Positions 42,841 through 51,290 of a DNA stretch of 64,000 bases are shown one piece after another. Made by a program: the position numbers and the translations under genes. The notes below the pieces were generated by a model, which was not told the origin of the DNA, did no database searches, and worked only from the letters and a program-made list of their open reading frames with translations. This DNA is from CAYLPJ01 sp964385465 (GTDB lineage: Bacteria > Planctomycetota > Phycisphaerae > SM23-33), in NCBI GenBank assembly GCA_964385465.1, contig CAYLPJ010000027.1, positions 13,914 to 77,913 on the forward strand, read 5' to 3'. Each line of letters begins with the position of its first letter. Positions within the stretch are counted from its first letter, which is position 1.

Positions 42841-44019
42841 ATGACAATTGCCGCTTTCCCGCTGGCGGCCGCGATCTGCGTCGCGGTCGGCCCGGCCGCC
42901 CCGTCGGCCGGACCGTCGAGCGCGAGCCTGCAACTGGCCCTGGACAAGCCGGTCGAGCTGAAAGTCGAGGACGCGCCGATCGGCGAGGTCTTCGAGCGTC
43001 TGACGGAGGCGACGGGCGTGCGGTTCCGCGTCGGCCCGGACGTCTACGCCTGCCTGCCCTACGGCGAGCAGACGCGCCTGACCGTGCGGATCAAGAACAT
43101 CACCCTGCGCAAGGCCCTGACCCCCGTGGTCGCGCCGCAGGGAATGAAGTGGATCATCGAGGACGACGCCGTCCGGATCCGCCCGGCCGACGCGCTGCTG
43201 CGCATGGGCCGCCGGGCCACCTACGACGAACTGCGTATGCTGGGGACGATCCACTCCGCCGCGATCCAGCCGCGTGCCAAGGGCGGCGAGCCGGTCGCCC
43301 AGCTCCGCAAGCTCACGGGCAACGAGGACCTGCGGCTGGTCTTCCGCCTGGAGGGCGCCGACCGCGAGGCCGCCCTCGCCCGCGCCGACCGCGTCCTGCC
43401 CGGCACGCCGGCGGACTGGCTGGACATGCTCTGCCACGGGCAGGGATGGACCTGGTACCTCTGGGGAGACGACATCATCATCCTGGGCAAGAAGGCCCAG
43501 GTCGGAAGGCAGCTCCAGCGCCAGGTCACCCTCCGCTACGAAAACGCCCCGCTGGTGGACGTCCTGCTGGACCTCGCCCGCCAGGGGCGCGTGCAGTTGA
43601 ACATGGCCCCGGCAGTGATGGAGTTCGTCCCGGCCGAGACGCGGAGCAGCTTCAACCTCATCATGTCCGACGCGACGATCGCCCAGGTGCTCGAGGTCAT
43701 CAGCGGCGCCACGGGGCTGACGTTCGCCCCCGAGGACGAGGGGCTCCGCGTGGAGGCCTCCGACCGGCTGAAGAAGCTCGGCGAGGGCGGAGCCGACGCC
43801 GGGCGGCGACGCACGCCGTTCTTCCTCAAGAAGAGCGTCCCCCTGCCCGACGGCTCGACCGTCGAGCTGCTCGTCCGCCCCGACGACCTGCCCGAGCACG
43901 TCATCGAGGCGATCAAGGGCGAACGGGCAAGGCTCTTCGAGCTGCTCATCCGCAAGTACGGACCGGCGACGACACAGCCGGCCACGACACAGCCGGCCAC
44001 GACGCAGCCGGCCGGGTAG
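42841..44019 (+). CDS. Secreted STN/secretin-N-like domain protein with ATTQP tail
   Basis: 392 aa. Weak N-terminal signal (MTIAAFPLAAAICVAVG). Two or three small alpha/beta repeats (LKVEDAPIGEVFERLTEATGVRF, VTLRYENAPLVDVLLDLARQG, NLIMSDATIAQVLEVISGATG) match the STN/secretin-TonB short N-terminal domain, known from secretins and FecA-type receptors. The C-terminus ends in PATTQPATTQPATTQPAG, a repeat tail I associate with Phycisphaerae-like proteins. It lies 51 bp behind the anti-sigma gene and may be a target or part of that signalling operon (inference). Confidence 0.75.
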   Translation: MTIAAFPLAAAICVAVGPAAPSAGPSSASLQLALDKPVELKVEDAPIGEVFERLTEATGVRFRVGPDVYACLPYGEQTRLTVRIKNITLRKALTPVVAPQGMKWIIEDDAVRIRPADALLRMGRRATYDELRMLGTIHSAAIQPRAKGGEPVAQLRKLTGNEDLRLVFRLEGADREAALARADRVLPGTPADWLDMLCHGQGWTWYLWGDDIIILGKKAQVGRQLQRQVTLRYENAPLVDVLLDLARQGRVQLNMAPAVMEFVPAETRSSFNLIMSDATIAQVLEVISGATGLTFAPEDEGLRVEASDRLKKLGEGGADAGRRRTPFFLKKSVPLPDGSTVELLVRPDDLPEHVIEAIKGERARLFELLIRKYGPATTQPATTQPATTQPAG

Positions 44020-44028
44020 CCCCGCCGC

Positions 44029-45267
44029 CTACGACGCAGGCGGAGGCGGAGGAGGCGGAGGAGGCGGCGGCGACGAGCCCGACGCCGGCGGCGGGGGTGG
44101 TTCGGACGTCGCCGGCGCCGCGCCCTTCCGCCCGGTCAGGGCGCGGATCAGCAGGAACAGCCCCACCCCCCCCGCCAGCAGGACGGCGCCCAGCAGCGGG
44201 CGGTAGAAGATCCACCCCAGCGCGACGACGATCAGGGACCCGGCGGCCGCCAGGATAAGCGAGATCAGGAAGAACCCCGCCCCCAGCAGGCTGCCGACGA
44301 AGGGGATCACGTCCCCGAGCACGGAGATCGGCGCGAAGACCAGGCAGAAGCCGACCAGCATCGCCACGAACCCCCCGGCGCGGAGCCCCCAGGTGAGCAG
44401 GCGGTTGGCCTCGCGCTCGGCCTCGAACATCGCCTCGGCGGAGACCGTCCCGGCGGCGATCAGCTCGATGTCCTGCCCGGTCGAGGCGGTGTAGGGCTCG
44501 AAGGTCTTGCCCACCTGCCGGCTGACGACGCTGACCGGGCCGGCGGGGACCTTGCTGAACCGCACGCGGACGTCGCCGACCCGCGGCGCCCCCTGCCCGC
44601 CGCCCGGCGTGGGCAGATACAGCCCGCGGTCGCGGACCAGCACCTTCCGCCCGAGCCTGGAACCCAGCCCGTCGACCTCCCCGGCCGAGACGGCCATCGG
44701 CTGGAAATCGTCCAGCTTGCCGATCAGCGAGGGCGGCAGGCGGTAGGCCCCGAGGCTCACGTCGGCCGCCGAGACGGCGCGGCTTCGCCAGGGCATCTCG
44801 CCGGGGTTCTCGTGCCCGGCCTCCTTGAAGCCCGCCGAGCGGATCGGGCGGTCGGACCACGTCTTCGAATACGTATACGTGGTGACCTTCCGCTTGCCCC
44901 CGCCGAGCTTCTTGCGCGTCTTGGTGCGCTTGGTCTCCTTCCACTGGTACATCTCCACCTTCCGCCGCAGCCGCACGGCTTGGGCGGAGATGCCGAACAC
45001 GTCGTCGGTGAGCGTCTCGTCGGTGGCCGCCTCCCCGGTGACGTGCACGAGCTTGCCCTCGTGCTGCGGGGCGGCGGCGTCGGCGGACACGGAGACCACC
45101 GCGCCGGCGCCCTCGGCAATGGTCCGGGCGCGGTCCACGGCGCGGCCCTCGTTCCAGAACAGCAGCACCCCGGCTGCGATCACCAGGATGATGCCCACCA
45201 GCACCCCGATCAGCGACTTGCCCAGACGCCCGATCCACGACTCGTTGGTGACTTCCGTGACGGCCAT
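44029..45267 (-). CDS. TMEM43 family membrane protein
   Basis: 412 aa. The start at 45267 has GGGAAGG upstream; the N-terminal extension to 45393 is rejected as antisense-like. An N-terminal membrane helix (SLIGVLVGIILVIAAGVLLFWNEGRA) is followed by a long lumenal or periplasmic region with VEMYQWKET and TYTYSKTWSDRPIRS, the diagnostic TMEM43 motifs. Three or four membrane helices (about 287-375) and a poly-proline C-terminal tail close the protein. TMEM43 is a eukaryotic nuclear-envelope protein with scattered bacterial homologues; bacterial function unknown. Confidence 0.88.
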   Translation of the reverse strand: MAVTEVTNESWIGRLGKSLIGVLVGIILVIAAGVLLFWNEGRAVDRARTIAEGAGAVVSVSADAAAPQHEGKLVHVTGEAATDETLTDDVFGISAQAVRLRRKVEMYQWKETKRTKTRKKLGGGKRKVTTYTYSKTWSDRPIRSAGFKEAGHENPGEMPWRSRAVSAADVSLGAYRLPPSLIGKLDDFQPMAVSAGEVDGLGSRLGRKVLVRDRGLYLPTPGGGQGAPRVGDVRVRFSKVPAGPVSVVSRQVGKTFEPYTASTGQDIELIAAGTVSAEAMFEAEREANRLLTWGLRAGGFVAMLVGFCLVFAPISVLGDVIPFVGSLLGAGFFLISLILAAAGSLIVVALGWIFYRPLLGAVLLAGGVGLFLLIRALTGRKGAAPATSEPPPPPASGSSPPPPPPPPPPPAS

Positions 45268-45442
45268 GTTCCACGTCCTTCCCTGCCGAAGCCCATAGCG
45301 ACCGCGTCCGCCGCCCTCGCACCCTATCGCGCCGCCGGCGGACGGGTCAACGCCCGCGGCGTGGTTGTCTGATCGGCCGCGGGCGGCTACCATGCGCCCG
45401 GTAAGACGCGGTCAGGCAACCGGGGAAGACGAGGTGCCACGG

Positions 45443-47356
45443 ATGGCGCGGAAGAAGGCGAAAAAAGCGGCGAAGAAGCCGAAGAGGTCGGGCGGAAAGG
45501 CGCCGGCCCGGAAGACGGGCACGCCGGGCGGCAAGGCCGGCGGCGCGAAGCAGGCCGGGAAGAAGGCGGCCGGGAAGCCCCCCGCCCGGCGCGGGAAGAA
45601 GGCGGCGAAGAAGCCCCCCGGCGGCAAGCGGGCGCCCGGGCAGGCGTCGCCGGCCGAGCGGGCCGGCGGGAGCAAGGCCGAGGTCGGCGCCGACGAACCG
45701 ACGGTCAAGGCGGCCCCGGGGGCCCGCTACGCCACGGCCGAGTCGATGGCCAAGGCCCAGCGGAGCATCTCGGTCAGCGAGTTTTTCGCCAAGAACCGCC
45801 ACCTGCTGGGTTTCGACAACCCTCGCAAGGCGTTGCTGACGACGATCAAGGAGGCGGTGGACAACGCCCTCGACGCCTGCGAGGAGGCGGGGATCCAGCC
45901 GGAGGTGGCGATCGCCATCGAGCAGCTCTCCGAGACGCAGTACCGCGTGAGCGTGGAGGACAACGGCCCGGGCATCGTCCGCAAGCAGATCCCCAACATC
46001 TTCGGCAAGCTGCTGTACGGGTCGAAGTTCCATCGCCTGAAGATGTCCCGCGGTCAGCAGGGCATCGGCATCTCGGCGGCGGGCATGTACGGCGTGCTGA
46101 CCACGGGCACGCCGGTGCGGATCACCTCCCGGACCGGCAAGCGGGCGAAGGCGCATCACTACGAGCTCCAGATCGACACGCGGAAGAACCGCCCCGACGT
46201 CAGCCGCGACGAAGTCATCGACTGGGACGTGCCCCACGGCACGCGGGTGGAGATCGAGCTGGAGGCCCGCTACCAGCGAGGGCGCCAGAGCGTCGACGAC
46301 TACCTCCAGCAGACCGCCATCGCCAACCCGCACGTGACCCTGCGCTACCACGCCCCCGACGGGCGGGCGGATGAGTATCCCGCGTCGGTCAAGGAGCTGC
46401 CCCCCACGCCCAAGTCCATCCGCCCCCACCCCTACGGCGTCGAGCTCGGCGTGCTGCTGAAAATGCTCTCGGAAACCAGGTGCCGCACCACGCGGAAGTT
46501 CCTCACCAGCGAGTTCTCCCGCGTCTCGGCCAGGGTGGCCAAGGAGATCTGCGAGCGCGCCGACTGCCGACCCGAGGCCCGACCCAGCCGCCTGAGCAAC
46601 GACACCGGAAAACGCATCTACCAGGCCGTCCAGGACACGAAGATCATGGCCCCCGCGACCGACTGCGTGATCCCCATCGGCGAGGAGAAGCTGCTCGCCG
46701 GGCTCAGGCAGGTCGTCGACGCGGCGTTCTACACGGCCGTGACGCGAAGCCCGGCCGTCTACCGCGGCAACCCGTTCATCATCGAGGCGGCGCTGGCGTA
46801 CGGCAAGCCGGCGCAGCCTGCCGGCGGGGGCAAGGCGGGAAGCGCGGACGCTTCGCCCAAGGGCGAGACGGGCGGCGAGGCCGGCGAGGGCGACGGCGAG
46901 GGCCAGCTCGCCCGGCTGGTGCGCTTCGCCAACCGCGTGCCGCTCCAGTACCAGCAGTCGGCCTGCGCGACCTACAAGGGCGTGGTGGGGCTGAACTGGA
47001 AGAGCTACGGACTCGCCCAGGGGCGCGGGGCGCTGCCCACCGGGCCGCTGACCGCCGTGGTGCACATGGCCTCGGTGTGGGTGCCCTTCACCAGCGAGTC
47101 CAAGGAGGCCATCGCGTCCTACCCGGAGATCCTCAAGGAGATCCGCCTGGCCCTCCAGGACTGCGGGCGTCGGCTGGGCCAGCACATCCGCCGCACCGTC
47201 CGGCACAAGCAGGAGATGAAGAAGCGCAGCTACATCGAAAGGTACATCCCCGCGATCGGCGAGGCGCTCCAGGAGATCCTGGAGCTCAAGGACAAGCAGG
47301 TGGACCGCGTCTGCACGGACCTCAAGGGCGTGCTGGAGCGCAGCCGGAAGATGTAG
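45443..47356 (+). CDS. top6B: DNA topoisomerase VI subunit B
   Basis: 637 aa, the ATP-binding GHKL subunit of type IIB topoisomerase. An Ala/Lys/Pro/Gly-rich histone-H1-like N-terminal tail (about 1-95) precedes the ATPase domain: EAVDNALDACEEAG (N-box), VEDNGPGIVRKQIPNIFGKLLYGSKFHRLKMS and SRGQQGIGISAAGMYG. The H2TH (about 255-320) and transducer domains follow, the latter with GNPFIIEAALAYG and YQQSACATYKGV. Gly-rich insertion near 460-485. The ATG at 45443 has GAGG upstream. The Spo11-like A subunit is not in this window. Convergent with DUF2203. Confidence 0.93.
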   Translation: MARKKAKKAAKKPKRSGGKAPARKTGTPGGKAGGAKQAGKKAAGKPPARRGKKAAKKPPGGKRAPGQASPAERAGGSKAEVGADEPTVKAAPGARYATAESMAKAQRSISVSEFFAKNRHLLGFDNPRKALLTTIKEAVDNALDACEEAGIQPEVAIAIEQLSETQYRVSVEDNGPGIVRKQIPNIFGKLLYGSKFHRLKMSRGQQGIGISAAGMYGVLTTGTPVRITSRTGKRAKAHHYELQIDTRKNRPDVSRDEVIDWDVPHGTRVEIELEARYQRGRQSVDDYLQQTAIANPHVTLRYHAPDGRADEYPASVKELPPTPKSIRPHPYGVELGVLLKMLSETRCRTTRKFLTSEFSRVSARVAKEICERADCRPEARPSRLSNDTGKRIYQAVQDTKIMAPATDCVIPIGEEKLLAGLRQVVDAAFYTAVTRSPAVYRGNPFIIEAALAYGKPAQPAGGGKAGSADASPKGETGGEAGEGDGEGQLARLVRFANRVPLQYQQSACATYKGVVGLNWKSYGLAQGRGALPTGPLTAVVHMASVWVPFTSESKEAIASYPEILKEIRLALQDCGRRLGQHIRRTVRHKQEMKKRSYIERYIPAIGEALQEILELKDKQVDRVCTDLKGVLERSRKM

Positions 47357-47389
47357 CCCCCCCGGCGAAGGGCCGCGGGGCCCCGCCGA

Positions 47390-47890
47390 TCACCGCCGGG
47401 CGTTGCCGGCCGGCCCGGCGGCCGGCGCGGCGTCGGCGCCGGCGTACTCGCCCTCGGCGGGCAGCGTGTGGATGGGCTGTCGGCCGGCGTAGTCGGTGTC
47501 GGCCTCGTGCCAGTAATTCACCGCCTCCTCGCCGTGCTGCCAGCACAGGCAGACGGGCCTTCCGCCGGCGACGGCGGGGAAGTCGACCACCCCGAGTGCC
47601 CAGTCGCGGAGCTCGACGCCGACGTCGTCCAGCTCTTCCAGGAAGGCGCGAAGTCGGCCGGCGGCGCGAATGAGCTCGAGGCGCGACTCGCGGACGCGGT
47701 CGTCCTGCTGGCCCTTCTCGGCGGCCTCGAGGGCCTCCTGAAGGTCCAGCAGCCGGCGGTACTCGGCGATGACGTCGGCGACGATCCGCCGAACCAGCAC
47801 GAGGGCGCGGTTGGCCTCGGCGAGGGTGAACGCCCGCCCCGGGGCCAGGGCCTTCTCGGACGGGCGGATTCGGGCTTGCTTGGCATCCAT
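47390..47890 (-). CDS. DUF2203 family protein
   Basis: 166 aa; start at 47890 with CAGGAG upstream. The family core is visible: FTLAEANRALVLVRRIVADVI, a helical middle, then DDVGVELRDWALGVVDFPA and VCLCWQHGEEAVNYWHEADTDYAGRQPI. Small cytosolic protein of unknown function widespread in bacteria. Confidence 0.87.
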   Translation of the reverse strand: MDAKQARIRPSEKALAPGRAFTLAEANRALVLVRRIVADVIAEYRRLLDLQEALEAAEKGQQDDRVRESRLELIRAAGRLRAFLEELDDVGVELRDWALGVVDFPAVAGGRPVCLCWQHGEEAVNYWHEADTDYAGRQPIHTLPAEGEYAGADAAPAAGPAGNARR

Positions 47891-48129
47891 CGGGCGTACT
47901 CCTGTCACATCCTTCGCCGAGTGGACACGCCGGCGGGGCGATGGTTGGGCCTCCGTCCGCCGGCGTGCCGAATTCTTATCGGCCAGAGCCGCCGAACAGC
48001 ATGAACGAAGTCCCCCCCGGGCGCCCCCGCAGGTGGCGGCGGGGTGGCGAATCGCGTGGCCGGGGGGTTGCTCGGCGCCGGGGTTCGTGTGAGGATGCAT
48101 GGGCGAGAGCAAGGAAAGGAACCACGCAC

Positions 48130-48927
48130 ATGCTGAGGATCGCGATTACCGGAGCGGCCGGTCGGATGGGGCGACGGGTGGCGGCGCTGGCCATCGAGAG
48201 CGGGGAGTTCGACGTCGCGGCGGCGATGGAGATGCCCGGTCACGACGCGCTGGGCCGGGACGTCGGCGAGGTCGCCGGCGCGGGGGCGTTCGGTGTGAAG
48301 ATCACGCCGTCGCTGCCGGACGACGTGGCGTGCGACGCGATGATCGACTTCTCCCTGCCGGAGGGCACGATGAAGTTCCTGCCGGTCTGCGTGCGGCGTT
48401 CGCTGCCGCTGGTGGCGGGCACGACGGGGCTGACGGCCTCGCAGCAGGCGGAGCTGACCGACTCGGCGCGGGAGATCCCGCTGCTCCAGGCGGCGAACTT
48501 CTCGGTGGGGATCAACGTGCTGTTGAAGGTCGCCGGCGAGGTCGCCTCGGCGCTCGGGGCGGACTACGACATCGAGGTCGCCGAGACGCACCACCGGTTC
48601 AAGAAGGATGCGCCGTCCGGCACGGCGATCGCGCTGGCGCGCAGCGTCTGCCGCGGGCTGGGCATCGACTACGCCGAGGCCGCCGTCCCCGGCCGCAGCG
48701 GCCAGTGCCCGCGCAAGCCCGGCGAGATCGGCATGCACGCGCTGCGCGTGGGGGACACCGTCGGCGAGCACCAGGTGCACTTCGGCAGCCTCGGCGAGAC
48801 CGTCACGCTGGCCCACGCGGCCCACACGCGGGACACGTTCGTCCGCGGCGCCCTGCGGGCGGCGCGATGGCTGGCCGGCCAGAAGCCCGGCCACTACGAC
48901 ATGCAGGACGTCCTCGGCCTGCGGTAG
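48130..48927 (+). CDS. dapB: 4-hydroxy-tetrahydrodipicolinate reductase
   Basis: 265 aa. Converts HTPA to tetrahydrodipicolinate with NAD(P)H in lysine/diaminopimelate synthesis. N-terminal Rossmann motif ITGAAGRMGRRVA, LVAGTTGLTASQ, NFSVGINVL and the catalytic ETHHRFKKDAPSGTA are all present. AAGGAAAGGAAC precedes the ATG. Followed 27 bp later by ltaE. Confidence 0.96.
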   Translation: MLRIAITGAAGRMGRRVAALAIESGEFDVAAAMEMPGHDALGRDVGEVAGAGAFGVKITPSLPDDVACDAMIDFSLPEGTMKFLPVCVRRSLPLVAGTTGLTASQQAELTDSAREIPLLQAANFSVGINVLLKVAGEVASALGADYDIEVAETHHRFKKDAPSGTAIALARSVCRGLGIDYAEAAVPGRSGQCPRKPGEIGMHALRVGDTVGEHQVHFGSLGETVTLAHAAHTRDTFVRGALRAARWLAGQKPGHYDMQDVLGLR

Positions 48928-48954
48928 CCCGGCCGGCAGGACCAGGAACGCGCC

Positions 48955-49986
48955 ATGCCCGAGCCCGTCGATCTCCGCAGCGATACCGTCACCCGCCCGA
49001 CCGAGGCCATGCGCGAGGCGATCGCCGCCGCCGAGGTCGGCGACGACGTCCTCGGCGACGACCCCACCGTCCTCGATCTGGAACGCGCCACCGCCGAAAT
49101 CCTCGGCAAGGACGCCGCCGTCTACATGCCCTCGGGCACCATGACCAACCAGGTCGCCCTGCGGGCCCACACCGAGCCCGGAGACGAAGTCCTCCTCGCC
49201 GACAACGCCCACATGTACTACTACGAGGGCGGCGCCCCGGCCGCGCTGTCCGGCGTCATGCCACGCCTGCTGCCCTCGGTCCGCGGGCAGTTCACCGCCG
49301 CGGACGTCCGCGACGCCCTCCGCCCGGCGAACGTGCACTTCCCGCGAACGCGACTGCTGTGCGTGGAGAACACCTCCAACCGCGGCGGGGGCAGCGTCTG
49401 GCCTCTGGCGCGGCTGGCGGAGGTCCGCGACGCCGCCAGCGAGGCGGGGCTGGCCACCCACCTGGACGGTGCGCGGATCTGGAACGCGGCCGTCGCCGGC
49501 GGCGTGCCCGAGCGGGAGATCGCCGGGCAGTTCGACTCGGTGAGCGTGTGCTTCTCGAAGGGCCTGGGCGCGCCGGTCGGCTCGTGCCTGGCCGGGGCGG
49601 CGGCGTTCGTCGAGCGGGCGCGGCGGTTCCGCAAGATGTTCGGCGGCGGGATGCGGCAGGCGGGGATCATCGCCGCCGGGGCGCTGCACGCACTGCGGCA
49701 TCACCGCGAGCGCCTCGCCGAGGACCACGCCAACGCCGGCGCGCTGGCCGACGGGCTCGCCGAGCTGCCCGGCGTCGAGCTGGACCCCGCGACCGTCGAG
49801 ACGAACATCGTGATCTTCCGCGTCACCGCCGTTCCCGCCGCCGAGCTGGTCGAGCGCCTCGCCGCCGCCGGCGTGCTCGTGCTGGCCACGGGGCCGGACA
49901 GCATCCGCGCCGTGACGAACCTGACAGTCTCCGCCGAGGGCATCGCCCGGGCCCTGGCCGCGGCCGGGCGGGCCCTCGGGGCCTGA
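48955..49986 (+). CDS. ltaE: Low-specificity L-threonine aldolase
   Basis: 343 aa PLP enzyme cleaving L-(allo)threonine to glycine and acetaldehyde. Begins VDLRSDTVTRPTEAMREA as in the family; PLP site in SVCFSKGLGAPVGS with K202, plus ENTSNRGGGSVWPL and HLDGARIWNAA. All catalytic features present. Same-strand neighbour of dapB, with the hydrolase gene following after 13 bp. Confidence 0.93.
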   Translation: MPEPVDLRSDTVTRPTEAMREAIAAAEVGDDVLGDDPTVLDLERATAEILGKDAAVYMPSGTMTNQVALRAHTEPGDEVLLADNAHMYYYEGGAPAALSGVMPRLLPSVRGQFTAADVRDALRPANVHFPRTRLLCVENTSNRGGGSVWPLARLAEVRDAASEAGLATHLDGARIWNAAVAGGVPEREIAGQFDSVSVCFSKGLGAPVGSCLAGAAAFVERARRFRKMFGGGMRQAGIIAAGALHALRHHRERLAEDHANAGALADGLAELPGVELDPATVETNIVIFRVTAVPAAELVERLAAAGVLVLATGPDSIRAVTNLTVSAEGIARALAAAGRALGA

Positions 49987-49999
49987 GGGAGCGGGCGGC

Positions 50000-51181
50000 A
50001 TGGCGAAGGGTCCGTGGGACATGGCGGAGCTGGGCCCGCCGCCGGAGGCGGCGCCGGCGGAGGGGTTCGGCACCCGGGGGTGTCAGGGCACGTGGCTGGC
50101 CGGTCCGCCGTTCCGCGGCAAACCGACGCGGGTCTTCGCGTGGGTAGGCCTTCCGGACGCCCCGGCGGGTCGGCGGGTCCCGGGCATCGTGCTGGTTCAC
50201 GGCGGGGGCGGCTCGGCGTTCGCGCGGTGGGTTCGCCAGTGGAACCGGCGGGGCTACGCCGCCATCGCGATGGACACCTGCGGCTGCCTGCCCGTGGTCG
50301 GGCGGATCGGGCGGGGCTACCGCCACGAGGCCCCCGGCCCCGACGGCTGCGGCGGGTTCGGCCAGCTCGATTGGCCGGCGAGGGACCAATGGCCCTACCA
50401 CGCGGTGGCGTCGGTGATCCTGAGCCATTCGCTGCTGCGGAGCCTGCCGCAGGTGGACGCCCGCCGCGTGGGGCTGCTGGGCATCTCCTGGGGCGGCTGG
50501 CTGGCGTCGATCGCCGCGAGCGTCGATCCGCGGTTCCGCTTCGCCGCCTGCGTTTACGGCTGCGGGTTCCTCCGCGAGGGGGCCTCGCCGCTGTACCTGA
50601 ACCCGCGGCGCCGATTGGGCGGGCGGGCGATGGCCCGCTGGCTCGCCCGGTGGGACCCCGGCCACTTCCTGCCGGCCTGCCGGACGCCGCTGCTGTGGAT
50701 CGCGGGGACGAACGACCTGGCGTTCTCGCTGGGCAGCCGTCGGCTGTCGGCCCGGGCGGCGCCGGGTACGCGGCACCTGAGCGTCCGCATCGGCTGGGAC
50801 CACAACTACCAGGCGCCGTGGGGCTCGGGGGAGATCGCGGACTTCGCCGACGAGCGCGTCGGGCGGGGCGTGCCCCCGCTGGCCCGCGTGGGCCCGCCGG
50901 TGCCCGCGGCGTCGGGCATGGCGGGCGCGTCGGTCTCGGCCCGCTGCGAGCCCGCGACGGCGGAGGTGTGTTATACGTGTGACGGCGGGGCGTGGCAGCA
51001 GAGGCTGTGGCGGAGCCTGCCGGCGACGCTGACGCCCGCCCGACGGCGCGTCCGGGCCACCGTGCCCGCCGCGGCGACCGCGTGGTTCTTCAACGTGACC
51101 GACGCCCGAGGCCGTGTCGCCAGCAGCGAGCACGCCGAGGCCCCGGGCCCCGCCCCGAGGCCGGGGGCCCGTGGCCGGTAG
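50000..51181 (+). CDS. Alpha/beta hydrolase (dienelactone hydrolase/acetyl-xylan-esterase-like)
   Basis: 393 aa. Oxyanion strand GIVLVHGGGGSAFARW, nucleophile elbow GISWGG (S163), acid in IAGTNDLAF and histidine in GWDHNYQ form a complete triad. A C-terminal beta-sandwich of about 90 aa resembles a PhoPQ/acetylxylan-esterase accessory domain. No signal peptide. Probably a carbohydrate or cofactor esterase; substrate unknown. Confidence 0.82.
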   Translation: MAKGPWDMAELGPPPEAAPAEGFGTRGCQGTWLAGPPFRGKPTRVFAWVGLPDAPAGRRVPGIVLVHGGGGSAFARWVRQWNRRGYAAIAMDTCGCLPVVGRIGRGYRHEAPGPDGCGGFGQLDWPARDQWPYHAVASVILSHSLLRSLPQVDARRVGLLGISWGGWLASIAASVDPRFRFAACVYGCGFLREGASPLYLNPRRRLGGRAMARWLARWDPGHFLPACRTPLLWIAGTNDLAFSLGSRRLSARAAPGTRHLSVRIGWDHNYQAPWGSGEIADFADERVGRGVPPLARVGPPVPAASGMAGASVSARCEPATAEVCYTCDGGAWQQRLWRSLPATLTPARRRVRATVPAAATAWFFNVTDARGRVASSEHAEAPGPAPRPGARGR

Positions 51182-51290
51182 TCCGCGGCCAGTGGCCGGG
51201 GGCGGGTTCGGGCTGCGAGACAACTGGATCCAACGTTCGCACGGCGCGGAGGCCTTGGAACTCCGCCGTGCACAATCAGGAGAGACGCAG

